Source: Patescibacteria group bacterium
GTDB lineage: Bacteria; Patescibacteriota; Gracilibacteria; UBA1369; PNNO01
Assembly (NCBI GenBank): GCA_018821175.1
Contig: JAHJMX010000038.1
Coordinates: 1-13,642, forward strand
Direction: 5' to 3'
Length of the DNA stretch: 13,642 nt
Position numbers and translations under genes: made by a program. Position 1 is the first letter of the stretch. Each line of letters begins with the position of its first letter. The notes beneath the pieces were generated by a model. That model did not search any database. It worked only from the letters and a program-made list of their open reading frames with translations, and was not told where the DNA came from. Shown piece after piece: positions 1-6,761 of this stretch.

Positions 1-3000
1 AGTTGTAGGCCCTGTGATTGTTCCACTTGTTCGGAAACATCCTATTGGGCTTGTTGCAGGCGCAGATACATATGTGATGCTTCCACTTCCAAGTACTTCG
101 ACGCGGTCAAATGTAAAATCAGCGTCAGTTCCAGTGTCATAAATTTCTGTATCTTCACCGGCAGTTGCATTTCCACCTTGATTGACGATCAATGTTCCGT
201 TTGGATTATTGTCGTCGCCAAGGAGTACGATTGTTCCGGCAGCTGCATAATCTGAATCGACAGAGTTTGTTCCTCCTAATGCTTGAATTGTTCCTGTAAA
301 TCCGTATTCTCCTGCAGGGGTGTCATCCATTGGATCGTCATATAAAATTGAATCGATTACGATTTTTCCACCACCACCAACGTTGACTCCAGTAGTTGCA
401 GATCCTCCGCCGTTTGCTGAAATTGTTCCGCTTCCAGTAAAGGTTGCGGATGTGTCTGTGTGGTCAATGTCATGAACCAAAATTACAGTTCCTCCGGCCC
501 CGGCTCCACAGTTTGTGGCATCTGCTCCATTTGCTGAAATTGTTCCGTCTATATCTATATTTCCATTTGCATTAATGCGCACTCCACCACCACCTCTGTT
601 AGAAGGGTCACACCACAAACCACCCAATTCTCCATATAAAGGTGTATCGTTTATATTCATTTTAGTTTTTCCATATGTAGATCCACTGCTGCGGCCTTTT
701 CCTTCTCCCCCATAGCTTCCGGCTACGCTTGCTGTAGATCCATAATCGCTTGCCTCATCTGAGCTAATCGACCCTCCGCTTTGAACGTCGAGATCATTAG
801 CATTGATGATGAAATTAGTCGTAGTTCCAATTCCAGAGGTAATGTTTCCACCACTTTGTACAACGACGTCACCGGCAGTTGCCCGTGCAGTTGTTCGGTT
901 TAATTGACCGTCTAGAGTAAGTAATCCATCTACTGTTGTTTGCGATCCGTTTGCGTCCATGATTCCATCCATACCAACGCTCATGTCTGCGTTGCTTTGA
1001 AGCCAAATTAAATCATGTGCATCAAAACTTCCGTCAATGTCTCCAGTTCCATTCATTGTTGCAGCGCCCTGGACCTCAACTGATCCATAATGTGTTGCGT
1101 CTGTATATTCGGTATTAATTTCCCCTGATAACTGAGTATAGAAAGTTCCAGTTGTTGAATTTGTAAGAGATCCTCCCCACCCTGCAGCCGATTTTACATT
1201 TACAATTTCGTTCCCATTATTTGAATTTGTTGTGTATCCAATGCGCGAGATTGGTGTTCCTGTGCGGTATCCGGTGTTATCAATGTCGAGCGTTCCCTCA
1301 ATGTTTAGAATCGTGTTGTCGTTGTAATCATGTGGTCCAATTTCAAGGGCACAATTTCCAGTTAGACCAGATTGGCAAGTTTCCCAGTCAATCAAAGTGA
1401 AATTAGCACTGTCACCAATAGTTAAAGTCGTATCGTTTGCAGCATTTGTATTTGAGTACATATAAATACTTCCAATTTCTCCGCTTCCTTCTAGGTTTGC
1501 ATCTGCGCCGTAGTAAACTTGTAGGTAACCATGGTTGCTATTAGCGGTAGCGTTTTTGACGTTCACGGTTCCGTTGAAAGTAGCTGTTGTGTTAAGACTG
1601 CTTATCATCAAATATGCAAAACTTGCATTGTCCATTAATACAGTAATTGTTGAGCTTGCTCCTTGGTCCGCTGTTAATGTTGCGGTATTTGTACTATTGC
1701 TATATCCGAGGCGCATTGATCCGTCTATGGTCACATCATTTTCAATATCTAAATCAAAACTTGCAGTACTGAACGGGGTAATATCAAATGCAGATGAGGA
1801 AGTGTGGTAAATCGACAAACTTCCGGTTGGATTGTTCGAACATGTAAGCAAGGTCCAATCATAATTCCCAACGCATAAATATCCATTATCTCCATCGATT
1901 TTACTTTGTGTCCCAATTATTGTCCCGTCGAGTTCTGCCTTTGCACTTGCGTGATTTAGTTGAAATCCATTTGTATTGTTTAAATTTAAAGTTGATGTAC
2001 CGCTAGAACGATATTCTCCATCTCCTAATATAATTGTTCCGGTAGCCCCTTTATTTACGGTGTCATTATTATCAAAGCGTCCAGCTGCTTGGATGTATAA
2101 TTGATTGTTAACATTTAAAGTGCTGTCGTTTTGAATAAGACCGCTATTATATGAGTACAGATACCCATTTGCTGTATAAGTTCCATCATTTTCTAATGTT
2201 CCACCACCACCACCGGAATTATACCCAACATATGATGTTGTGCTGGTTGTTAAGATGCCTTCGTTTAAGAAAAGTGCATTTCCTGGGTTTACCCCATCGC
2301 TTACATAAACTGCACCAACGCTCATTTCTCCTTGATTAGTGAAATCGGCTCCATGATAAAGATAGGCGCGTGAACTTGTGCTCGTTGAGGTAATTTCTCC
2401 ACCACTTTCATTCAAAAAGTAATCATTTGTTGGATCGGCAGACTGATATCCTGAATATACAGATCCAGTGTAAAGATCGATGTATCCTGTGCTTTTGTTT
2501 GTTACGGTACTTCCGTCTCTGGCATATACGCTTGTTGGTAGTGTCGCAGAGGTTGACCGGCTTCCATTATAAGAAATAATCCCATAATTTGTGATTGTTG
2601 CGTCTCCATCGTAATCTGCTCCAGTCCAGTTGTGCCCCGCGGTAACCATTGTGGCGCTTAGGGTTGCGTTTTCTTGAATTGTAATTGATCCTCCTGTTGC
2701 CGAAGTTGTGTCGTTAAGAGCTGCAACTCCAGCTGAATTAGTATTTGTATAAGTACTTGTTCCATTCAAATTTAATTCCCCAAATGCCCAAATGAAGTCG
2801 GCATTCGCAGAAGTTACAGTCCCTGAGTTGTTAAATTGACCAACACTTCCTGAAGTTCCTCTGACATATAGCCCACCATTATTGCTTATGGTAAACGTTC
2901 CCCCGGCCTCATTATTGAAAATCCCTCTGTACACGTTTGAAGCTCCATATCCTGTATCCGTAGAGGTTATCGTTCCGTTGTTTGTTAATGTTCCTCCTGG

Positions 3001-3675
3001 GTAAGTTGGATTGTTGTCTGCTCCAATGATAATATTGTAAAGAGTTATAGCGCCATTGTTTGTGAAGCTTGCAGGATTTGTTTCACCTGAATTGTCATAA
3101 ACATACAAACTTGGATATGTTGATGATTTTACAATTATACCATTTGCATCAACTGTTGATACGCTTCCCGCAAGGGCATAAAGTCCATTAGTTGTAGAAG
3201 TTCCTGAGAAAGTTACAGTTGAAGTTCCTGTATTAGTCCCTTCTCCACCAACATTTAAAATCCCACCTTCCGCAGTTACGCCAACATTTAGATTGCTACT
3301 TATTGTGAAAGTTGTATCTGAGGCTCCACTGTCATATCCAACGATTAATTTTCCTCCAGACTGACCTAAAGTGTCGACGTCGCCTTCAATTGTTACTGAA
3401 GTTGCACTCTCTGTGCCTGTGATTCGGCAAATGTTATTGTCGCGGACTGTTAGGGCTGATCCCGCACCAGCGCTCCATTCGCAGCCATTTGTGATTTCAG
3501 CAGTTACGTTGATTGATGCGCTGTCGATGAGTGTTTGAGCAAAAACTGAAGGAATTGTCATTAAAATAAAAGCTACACTTGCAGCAAAAATAGCAAAGGA
3601 AGAGATTTTGCCGTTGCTTCTTCGAGATGCGAAATGGCTTATTTTAGATTGAAAATGTGTATTAACAATTTTCAT
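1..3675 (-). CDS. Very large secreted repeat protein (beta-helix adhesin-like), C-terminus outside window
   Basis: An uninterrupted frame of 1,225 codons runs from the ATG at 3675 to the left edge with no stop, so this is an N-terminal fragment. It starts with a Sec-type signal peptide: a basic n-region of about 25 residues, a hydrophobic core at about 26-45 and a likely cleavage after SVFA46-Q. The mature part is rich in Asn, Thr, Ser and Gly and nearly free of Lys clusters. Residues 204-545 hold about a dozen degenerate F/L/I-x-N-x-G-x-I/V repeats (TNNGAI, TNNGTI, NNSGTV). Residues 1028-1165 hold four Gly-rich modules ending in SANG-like turns. Three close Cys pairs lie at 65/83, 601/612 and 767/775. 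Such patterns are typical of right-handed beta-helix surface proteins such as autotransporter passengers and filamentous haemagglutinin-like proteins. The anchor cannot be seen, so adhesin is an inference. The start fits a promoter about 40 nt upstream, but there is no Shine-Dalgarno. Confidence 0.85.
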   Translation of the reverse strand, partial: MKIVNTHFQSKISHFASRRSNGKISSFAIFAASVAFILMTIPSVFAQTLIDSASINVTAEITNGCEWSAGAGSALTVRDNNICRITGTESATSVTIEGDVDTLGQSGGKLIVGYDSGASDTTFTISSNLNVGVTAEGGILNVGGEGTNTGTSTVTFSGTSTTNGLYALAGSVSTVDANGIIVKSSTYPSLYVYDNSGETNPASFTNNGAITLYNIIIGADNNPTYPGGTLTNNGTITSTDTGYGASNVYRGIFNNEAGGTFTISNNGGLYVRGTSGSVGQFNNSGTVTSANADFIWAFGELNLNGTSTYTNTNSAGVAALNDTTSATGGSITIQENATLSATMVTAGHNWTGADYDGDATITNYGIISYNGSRSTSATLPTSVYARDGSTVTNKSTGYIDLYTGSVYSGYQSADPTNDYFLNESGGEITSTSTSSRAYLYHGADFTNQGEMSVGAVYVSDGVNPGNALFLNEGILTTSTTSYVGYNSGGGGGTLENDGTYTANGYLYSYNSGLIQNDSTLNVNNQLYIQAAGRFDNNDTVNKGATGTIILGDGEYRSSGTSTLNLNNTNGFQLNHASAKAELDGTIIGTQSKIDGDNGYLCVGNYDWTLLTCSNNPTGSLSIYHTSSSAFDITPFSTASFDLDIENDVTIDGSMRLGYSNSTNTATLTADQGASSTITVLMDNASFAYLMISSLNTTATFNGTVNVKNATANSNHGYLQVYYGADANLEGSGEIGSIYMYSNTNAANDTTLTIGDSANFTLIDWETCQSGLTGNCALEIGPHDYNDNTILNIEGTLDIDNTGYRTGTPISRIGYTTNSNNGNEIVNVKSAAGWGGSLTNSTTGTFYTQLSGEINTEYTDATHYGSVEVQGAATMNGTGDIDGSFDAHDLIWLQSNADMSVGMDGIMDANGSQTTVDGLLTLDGQLNRTTARATAGDVVVQSGGNITSGIGTTTNFIINANDLDVQSGGSISSDEASDYGSTASVAGSYGGEGKGRSSGSTYGKTKMNINDTPLYGELGGLWCDPSNRGGGGVRINANGNIDIDGTISANGADATNCGAGAGGTVILVHDIDHTDTSATFTGSGTISANGGGSATTGVNVGGGGKIVIDSILYDDPMDDTPAGEYGFTGTIQALGGTNSVDSDYAAAGTIVLLGDDNNPNGTLIVNQGGNATAGEDTEIYDTGTDADFTFDRVEVLGSGSITYVSAPATSPIGCFRTSGTITGPTT
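200..594 (-). repeat. Four Gly-rich modules near the left end of the surface protein
   Basis: From residue 1028 four modules of about 30-45 residues each begin with a small-residue run followed by a beta strand, and most end in an S/L-A-N/L-G-G turn. The openings are GGGGVRINANG, GAGAGGTVILV, VGGGGKIVID and AAAGTIVLLG; the turns are ISANGA, ISANGGG and IQALGG. This Gly-cluster/ISANGG pattern recurs in many large bacterial surface proteins. It differs from the NNG repeats further upstream in the protein. Confidence 0.6.
2040..3066 (-). repeat. Protein-level N-x-G-x-I repeat array
   Basis: Residues 204-545 of the large surface protein carry about twelve copies of a degenerate motif of the form aromatic/aliphatic-x-N-x-G-x-I/V-x-S. 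Examples are FTNNGAITLYN, LTNNGTITSTD, FNNSGTVTSAN, ITNYGIISYNG, FTNQGEMSVG and LENDGTYTANG. Spacing is irregular at roughly 20-40 residues. The copies differ too much for DNA-level repeats. A beta-helix coil with Asn ladders would look like this, but the fold is an inference. Confidence 0.65.
3537..3675 (-). other. Signal peptide of the large repeat protein
   Basis: Residues 1-46 start MKIVNTHF, have basic residues up to RRSNGK (18-23), then a hydrophobic stretch (SSFAIFAASVAFILM) and a T-I-P-S-V-F-A motif before Q47. This fits signal peptidase I rules (V at -3, A at -1). The n-region is long, a trait shared with the exported protein at 8380-11037. There is no lipobox cysteine, so a lipoprotein is unlikely. 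Confidence 0.75.
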
Positions 3676-3714
3676 TTATCTTAAGATTTTTATATGTGTT
3701 TTTAATTTCTGTTA

Positions 3715-3743
3715 ATTATATCAAAAAATGGCTTTAGAATCAA
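3715..3743 (-). promoter_or_regulatory. Promoter of the large surface protein gene
   Basis: On the minus strand TTGATT (3738-3743) and a perfect TATAAT (3715-3720) are separated by exactly 17 nt. TGA directly precedes the -10 box, giving an extended -10. Transcription should start near 3708, leaving a leader of about 33 nt that is A-rich and has no Shine-Dalgarno. This is the best sigma-70-type promoter match in the window. Confidence 0.75.
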
Positions 3744-3771
3744 TGGTTTATAAGCCATATTGTTATATGGC
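3728..3771. repeat. Overlapping GCCAT/ATGGC inverted repeats in the divergent promoter region
   Basis: Several alternative hairpins share the same half-sites. ATGGCTT at 3728-3734 pairs with AAGCCAT at 3752-3758. ATGGTTTATAAGCCAT (3743-3758) is nearly palindromic. GCCATAT at 3754-3760 pairs with ATATGGC at 3765-3771 around the loop TGTT. The -35 box of the minus-strand promoter lies between the first and second half-sites. No T-run follows, so this looks more like an operator or leader structure than a terminator. Confidence 0.5.
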
Positions 3772-3782
3772 CTCCGTCTCAT

Positions 3783-3812
3783 TTGCCACCGTTCCCAAAA
3801 CATGGTTAAAAT
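3783..3812 (+). promoter_or_regulatory. Candidate promoter of nadE-nadM
   Basis: TTGCCA (3783-3788) and TAAAAT (3807-3812) are separated by 18 nt. Transcription would start near 3819, inside the run GCGCGCGC (3815-3822). A GC-rich discriminator like this is often seen at growth-rate or stringent-controlled promoters; that reading is an inference. Further TAAAAT matches at 3841 and 3855 have weaker -35 partners. Confidence 0.5.
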
Positions 3813-3818
3813 AAGCGC

Positions 3819-3839
3819 GCGCATCTAGGAGTGTTGCGC
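3819..3839 (+). promoter_or_regulatory. Leader hairpin with orphan AGGAG upstream of nadE
   Basis: GCGCA (3819-3823) can pair with TGCGC (3835-3839), leaving AGGAG (3827-3831) in the 11-nt loop. AGGAG lies 37 nt before the nadE ATG, too far to serve it. No in-frame ATG, GTG or TTG lies between the stop at 3812 and the ATG at 3869, so nadE cannot start earlier by a standard codon. Confidence 0.3.
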
Positions 3840-3868
3840 ATAAAATCTTAACTTTAAAATCATTAGAT

Positions 3869-4618
3869 ATGGATTATGAAGAAGTGCATCAAAAGCTTGT
3901 AGATGGGCTGAAGACGTATTTTCAAGATAGCAAAGTTCAAAAAGCTGTAGTTGGGCTTAGTGGGGGCATTGATTCTGCGGTAACTTTGAAAATTGCAGTC
4001 GAAGCGCTTGGAGCTGAGAAAGTCACTGCAATTTTGATGCCAGAAACAGGGCTTACCAAAGGGATAAATGTGACACACGCGAAAGGTCTTTGCGAATTTC
4101 TTGAGGTGCAATATTTTCAAATGCCGATTAATTCTTTTTTGATTGATTATTCAACTGTTCCATGGAAGCAGAGTGATATTGCTTATGTGAATACAAAGGC
4201 GAGGATCCGGGCGAATTTGCTTTATAATTATGCGAATACCCATCATGCTCTTGTGCTTGGAACTTCGAACAAAAGCGAACTTTTACTTGGATATGGTACT
4301 AAATTCGGGGATCTTGCATCAGATATCTTGGTGATTGGGAATTTGTATAAAACGGAAGTTTATGGAATTGCGGAGTTTATGGGGCTTCCACAGGAATTTA
4401 TCGATAAAGCTCCTACTGCTGAGCTTTTTGATGGACAAACTGATGAGGGAGAACTTGGCGGAACTTACAAAGACATTGATGCTATTTTGATGAGAAGTGA
4501 TGTTGGTGAGGAGGAGTTGATTGGAAAAGGAATGAATCCGATTTTGGTTCGTGGCTTGTTTCAAAGGATGAAGGCTAATATGCATAAACTATCAATGCCA
4601 CCGGTTTTGGAGGTTTAA
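3869..4618 (+). CDS. nadE: NH3-dependent NAD(+) synthetase
   Basis: NadE catalyses the last step of NAD synthesis: nicotinic acid adenine dinucleotide is adenylated by ATP and amidated with ammonia in the cytosol. The protein has 249 residues, the size of the stand-alone ammonia-dependent form, with no N-terminal glutaminase (nitrilase) domain. Visible motifs are the PP-loop SGGIDSA at 31-37, the NTKARIRANLLY segment at 108-119, GTSNKSE at 131-137, YGTKFGD at 142-148 and the later KAPTAELFDGQTDEGELG segment, which binds substrate in the family. The start is the only standard start codon in the open frame, but it has no Shine-Dalgarno. The gene is followed 12 nt later by nadM, so the two probably form one transcript covering both final NAD steps. 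The ammonia source is not encoded here. Confidence 0.95.
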   Translation: MDYEEVHQKLVDGLKTYFQDSKVQKAVVGLSGGIDSAVTLKIAVEALGAEKVTAILMPETGLTKGINVTHAKGLCEFLEVQYFQMPINSFLIDYSTVPWKQSDIAYVNTKARIRANLLYNYANTHHALVLGTSNKSELLLGYGTKFGDLASDILVIGNLYKTEVYGIAEFMGLPQEFIDKAPTAELFDGQTDEGELGGTYKDIDAILMRSDVGEEELIGKGMNPILVRGLFQRMKANMHKLSMPPVLEV

Positions 4619-4630
4619 TTTTGTGGAATT

Positions 4631-5155
4631 ATGATCGACAAGTCGAAAAAAACGGTGTTATTTATTGGGCGATTTCAGCCTTTTCATCAAGGACATTTGT
4701 CAGCATTGAAGGCAATTTTGCAGAGTGAAGAAAAAGTCATTATTGGTATTGGGAGTGCAGAAAATCATGATGAACCTGCAAATCCTTTTACTGCAGGAGA
4801 GCGATTTTTGATGATTCGAGAGGCATTGCTTGCGGAAGGGTTTGATCGGGCGCGATTCGAGATTATTCCGGTGCGAAATATTAATGATTTTGATAAGTGG
4901 ACAGCCCATGTTGAGCGTTATATGTCACCTTTTTACAAAGTTTATACTGGTTCTAAAATCGTGCGTGAATTGTATGAAAAAGACGGTCGATATGAAGTTG
5001 CCGGTGTTGAATTTTTGGATGGAGTTACAGGGACTTCGGTGCGTGCGAAAATCGCATCAGGCGAGGAGTCTTGGCGTGAGGATGTTCATCCCGAAGTCGC
5101 AAGGGTAATTGACGAGATTGATGGGGTTAAGCGAATTCAGAAATATTCAAATTAG
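4631..5155 (+). CDS. nadM: Nicotinamide-nucleotide adenylyltransferase, archaeal NadM type
   Basis: The product (174 residues) transfers AMP from ATP to NMN, or to nicotinic acid mononucleotide, giving the dinucleotide that NadE can amidate. It belongs to the HxGH nucleotidyltransferases: the phosphate-binding stretch GRFQPFHQGH is at 13-22, with HQGH at 19-22. NPFTAGER at 51-58 and GTSVR at 134-138, the second nucleotide-binding signature, match the archaeal NadM family better than bacterial NadD, and the length of about 170-180 residues also fits. The ATG at 4631 is the only standard start after the in-frame TAA at 4616. It is preceded only by a weak TGGA; a GGAGG inside the nadE end lies 17 nt away. 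Some related proteins carry an extra Nudix domain, which is absent here. The family call is from memory of the motifs. Confidence 0.9.
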   Translation: MIDKSKKTVLFIGRFQPFHQGHLSALKAILQSEEKVIIGIGSAENHDEPANPFTAGERFLMIREALLAEGFDRARFEIIPVRNINDFDKWTAHVERYMSPFYKVYTGSKIVRELYEKDGRYEVAGVEFLDGVTGTSVRAKIASGEESWREDVHPEVARVIDEIDGVKRIQKYSN

Positions 5156-5239
5156 CTTGCCTGAGAATTGATTTAAAAATTTTCTAAAATTTCAATCCCG
5201 TCCCGGGACGGAATTCGGAGAAGTAATGCAATCGGCAAC
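5156..5239. other. Intergenic gap with a perfect 14-bp GC palindrome
   Basis: Downstream of nadM an AT-rich stretch (5171-5195) leads into CCGTCCCGGGACGG at 5198-5211, a perfect palindrome. It is extended by AAT/ATT arms (5194-5196 with 5213-5215) across one mismatch. As RNA it folds to a 5-bp GC stem (CCGTC/GACGG) with a CCGG loop. It could slow or end nadM transcription or bind a dimeric protein. It lacks the T-run of a standard terminator on either strand. Confidence 0.45.
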
Positions 5240-5268
5240 TTTTCAATAACATTCCATTCTGCTAAAAT
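5240..5268 (+). promoter_or_regulatory. Promoter of the phosphohexomutase-glycosyltransferase pair
   Basis: TTTTCA (5240-5245) and TAAAAT (5263-5268) are separated by 17 nt. TGC precedes the -10 box, making an extended -10. Transcription would start near 5275, downstream of the ATG at 5267. That ATG overlaps the -10 box and therefore cannot be the start on this transcript; this favours the ATG at 5300. Confidence 0.6.
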
Positions 5269-5299
5269 GCCCGTGATTTTTGCACTTAACATGATAACT

Positions 5300-6706
5300 A
5301 TGACTCAAGTTAATCCACTTATTTTTAGAGCTTATGATATTCGAGGGATCGCATCAGCAACAGAGAAATTTCCAAATGTTGATTTGACGCCTGAAACAGT
5401 TAAGCTAATCGGAAAGGGAACGGGAACTTATTTGCAAAAGATTTCAGGAAAAAATATCGTAGTTGGGCGGGATAATCGCCTGCACAGTCCCGATCTGCAA
5501 GCTGCATTTATTGAAGGGCTTCGTGAAACTGGATGTAACGTTACGGATATTGGGATTTCACCATCTCCATTTATTTATTATGCGACTTGTAAATATGGAT
5601 TTGATGGGGGAATAAACATTACAGCAAGCCATAATCCGAAGGAGTACAATGGGATTAAAATTGTTCAAAAAAACGCTCATAGCGTGTGTGGAGATGAGCT
5701 ACAGGAAGTTTTGAAAATTGTACAAAGCGAAGAATTTGCGCATGGCGAAGGGACTTACGAGGAAAAAGAAATTTTTGAAGATATCAAAGCCGATATTGGG
5801 AATTTGGTGAAAATCGCAAGACCGCTTAAGGTTGTGATTGATGCAGGGAATGGGACTGCAGGGAAATTTGCTCCGGAACTTTTCCGAAGTTTGGGAGTAG
5901 AAGTGGTGGAATTATATTGCGATCTTGATGGCAATTTCCCTAATCACGAAGCCAATCCTGAGGAATACGAAAATATGATTGATTTGATTGCGAAGGTCAA
6001 AGAAGAGAATGCGGATCTTGGAATTGGATTTGATGGGGATAGTGATCGTGTTGGAATTGTGGATGAAAAGGGACATCATTATTCGGCTGATTATTTGCTT
6101 TTGATTTTGGCACGAGATCTTCTCACTCGTCATCCTGGGGCGAAGATTGTTTTTGATGTGAAAGTTACGCAAACCTTGATTGATGATATTAAAGCGCATG
6201 GAGGTGAGCCAATTATGTCGAAGACCGGGCATTCATTTATTGAGACGAAGATCAAAGAAGTTGGAGCTTTGCTTGCTGGAGAGGTGAGTGGACATATGTT
6301 TTTTGCGGAAAATTATTATGGATTTGATGATGCTTTTTTGGCGGCAGCGAAGATTTTGGAAGTTTTCTCAAAGTCGAACAAAAAATTCTCAGAGCTTTTT
6401 GATGACGTGCTAAAGACTTATTCAACTCCTGAAATTAAAGCTTATTGCCCAGATGATAAAAAGTTCGCGATTGTGGATAATCTTGTTGAACATTTTACGG
6501 CGGAATATGACTGTATTACTATCGATGGAGTGCGTGTGAATTTTACGCTGTCTGCTTGGGGGGCGGTGAGATGCTCTAATACAAGTCCAAATTTGACTTT
6601 GCGTTTTGAGGCGGATAGTCAAGAAGAGCTTGATCGAATTCAGGGCTTAATGATTGAGCAATTAAAGAAATATCCTGAAGTTGATATTAGTTGGTTCAAA
6701 GGGTAA
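5300..6706 (+). CDS. Phosphomannomutase/phosphoglucomutase
   Basis: This alpha-D-phosphohexomutase interconverts hexose 6-phosphate and 1-phosphate (mannose and/or glucose), supplying sugar 1-phosphates for nucleotide sugars. From the chosen start it has 468 residues, normal for PMM/PGM (ManB/AlgC-like). All four family signatures are present: the phosphoserine loop TASHNP (Ser110), the Mg loop DGDSDR (245-250), the sugar-specificity loop GEVSGH (327-332) and the phosphate-binding RCSNTSP near 424-430. The E-x-SGH loop is typical of enzymes using both glucose and mannose, but specificity cannot be read with certainty. Upstream in-frame ATGs at 5267 and 5291 exist. The start at 5300 gives the family-like beginning MTQVNPLIFRAYDIRG and lies about 25 nt after the predicted transcription start. 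No Shine-Dalgarno is visible. It is probably cotranscribed with the glycosyltransferase. Confidence 0.92.
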   Translation: MTQVNPLIFRAYDIRGIASATEKFPNVDLTPETVKLIGKGTGTYLQKISGKNIVVGRDNRLHSPDLQAAFIEGLRETGCNVTDIGISPSPFIYYATCKYGFDGGINITASHNPKEYNGIKIVQKNAHSVCGDELQEVLKIVQSEEFAHGEGTYEEKEIFEDIKADIGNLVKIARPLKVVIDAGNGTAGKFAPELFRSLGVEVVELYCDLDGNFPNHEANPEEYENMIDLIAKVKEENADLGIGFDGDSDRVGIVDEKGHHYSADYLLLILARDLLTRHPGAKIVFDVKVTQTLIDDIKAHGGEPIMSKTGHSFIETKIKEVGALLAGEVSGHMFFAENYYGFDDAFLAAAKILEVFSKSNKKFSELFDDVLKTYSTPEIKAYCPDDKKFAIVDNLVEHFTAEYDCITIDGVRVNFTLSAWGAVRCSNTSPNLTLRFEADSQEELDRIQGLMIEQLKKYPEVDISWFKG

Positions 6707-6721
6707 ACTCGCTCAGCACGT

Positions 6722-6752
6722 ACTTGGTACAGACTTGGTACGTTCGGATAAA
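6722..6752 (+). promoter_or_regulatory. Direct repeat ACTTGGTAC x2 with promoter-like spacing
   Basis: ACTTGGTAC occurs at 6722-6730 and again at 6733-6741, an 11-nt period or about one DNA turn. It lies between the mutase stop and the preferred glycosyltransferase ATG. TTGGTA (6724-6729) and GATAAA (6747-6752) are 17 nt apart, so a weak internal promoter giving an almost leaderless transcript is possible. The match is poor and could be chance. Confidence 0.25.
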
Positions 6753-6761
6753 AACGATTTG

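Noticed and set aside
2200..2214. Triplet run encoding Gly488-492 as a phase-variation tract
   Set aside because: The unit is three bases, so slippage cannot shift the frame, and five copies are too few to be unstable. It is read as a simple Gly run in the adhesin.
515..2339. Short plus-strand reading frames inside 1-3675 as genes
   Set aside because: They are antisense to the continuous 1,225-codon frame, of low complexity (Pro-, His- or Leu-rich) and show no promoter or domain.
5267..5299. Upstream ATGs at 5267 and 5291 as the mutase start
   Set aside because: The first overlaps the predicted -10 box, and both add residues before the family-typical N-terminus that begins at 5300.
6681..6761. 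TTG at 6681 as glycosyltransferase start, overlapping the mutase gene by 26 nt
   Set aside because: The 27 extra residues are hydrophilic and lie before the first membrane helix without any family feature. The ATG at 6762 is simpler, although Shine-Dalgarno evidence does not decide between them.
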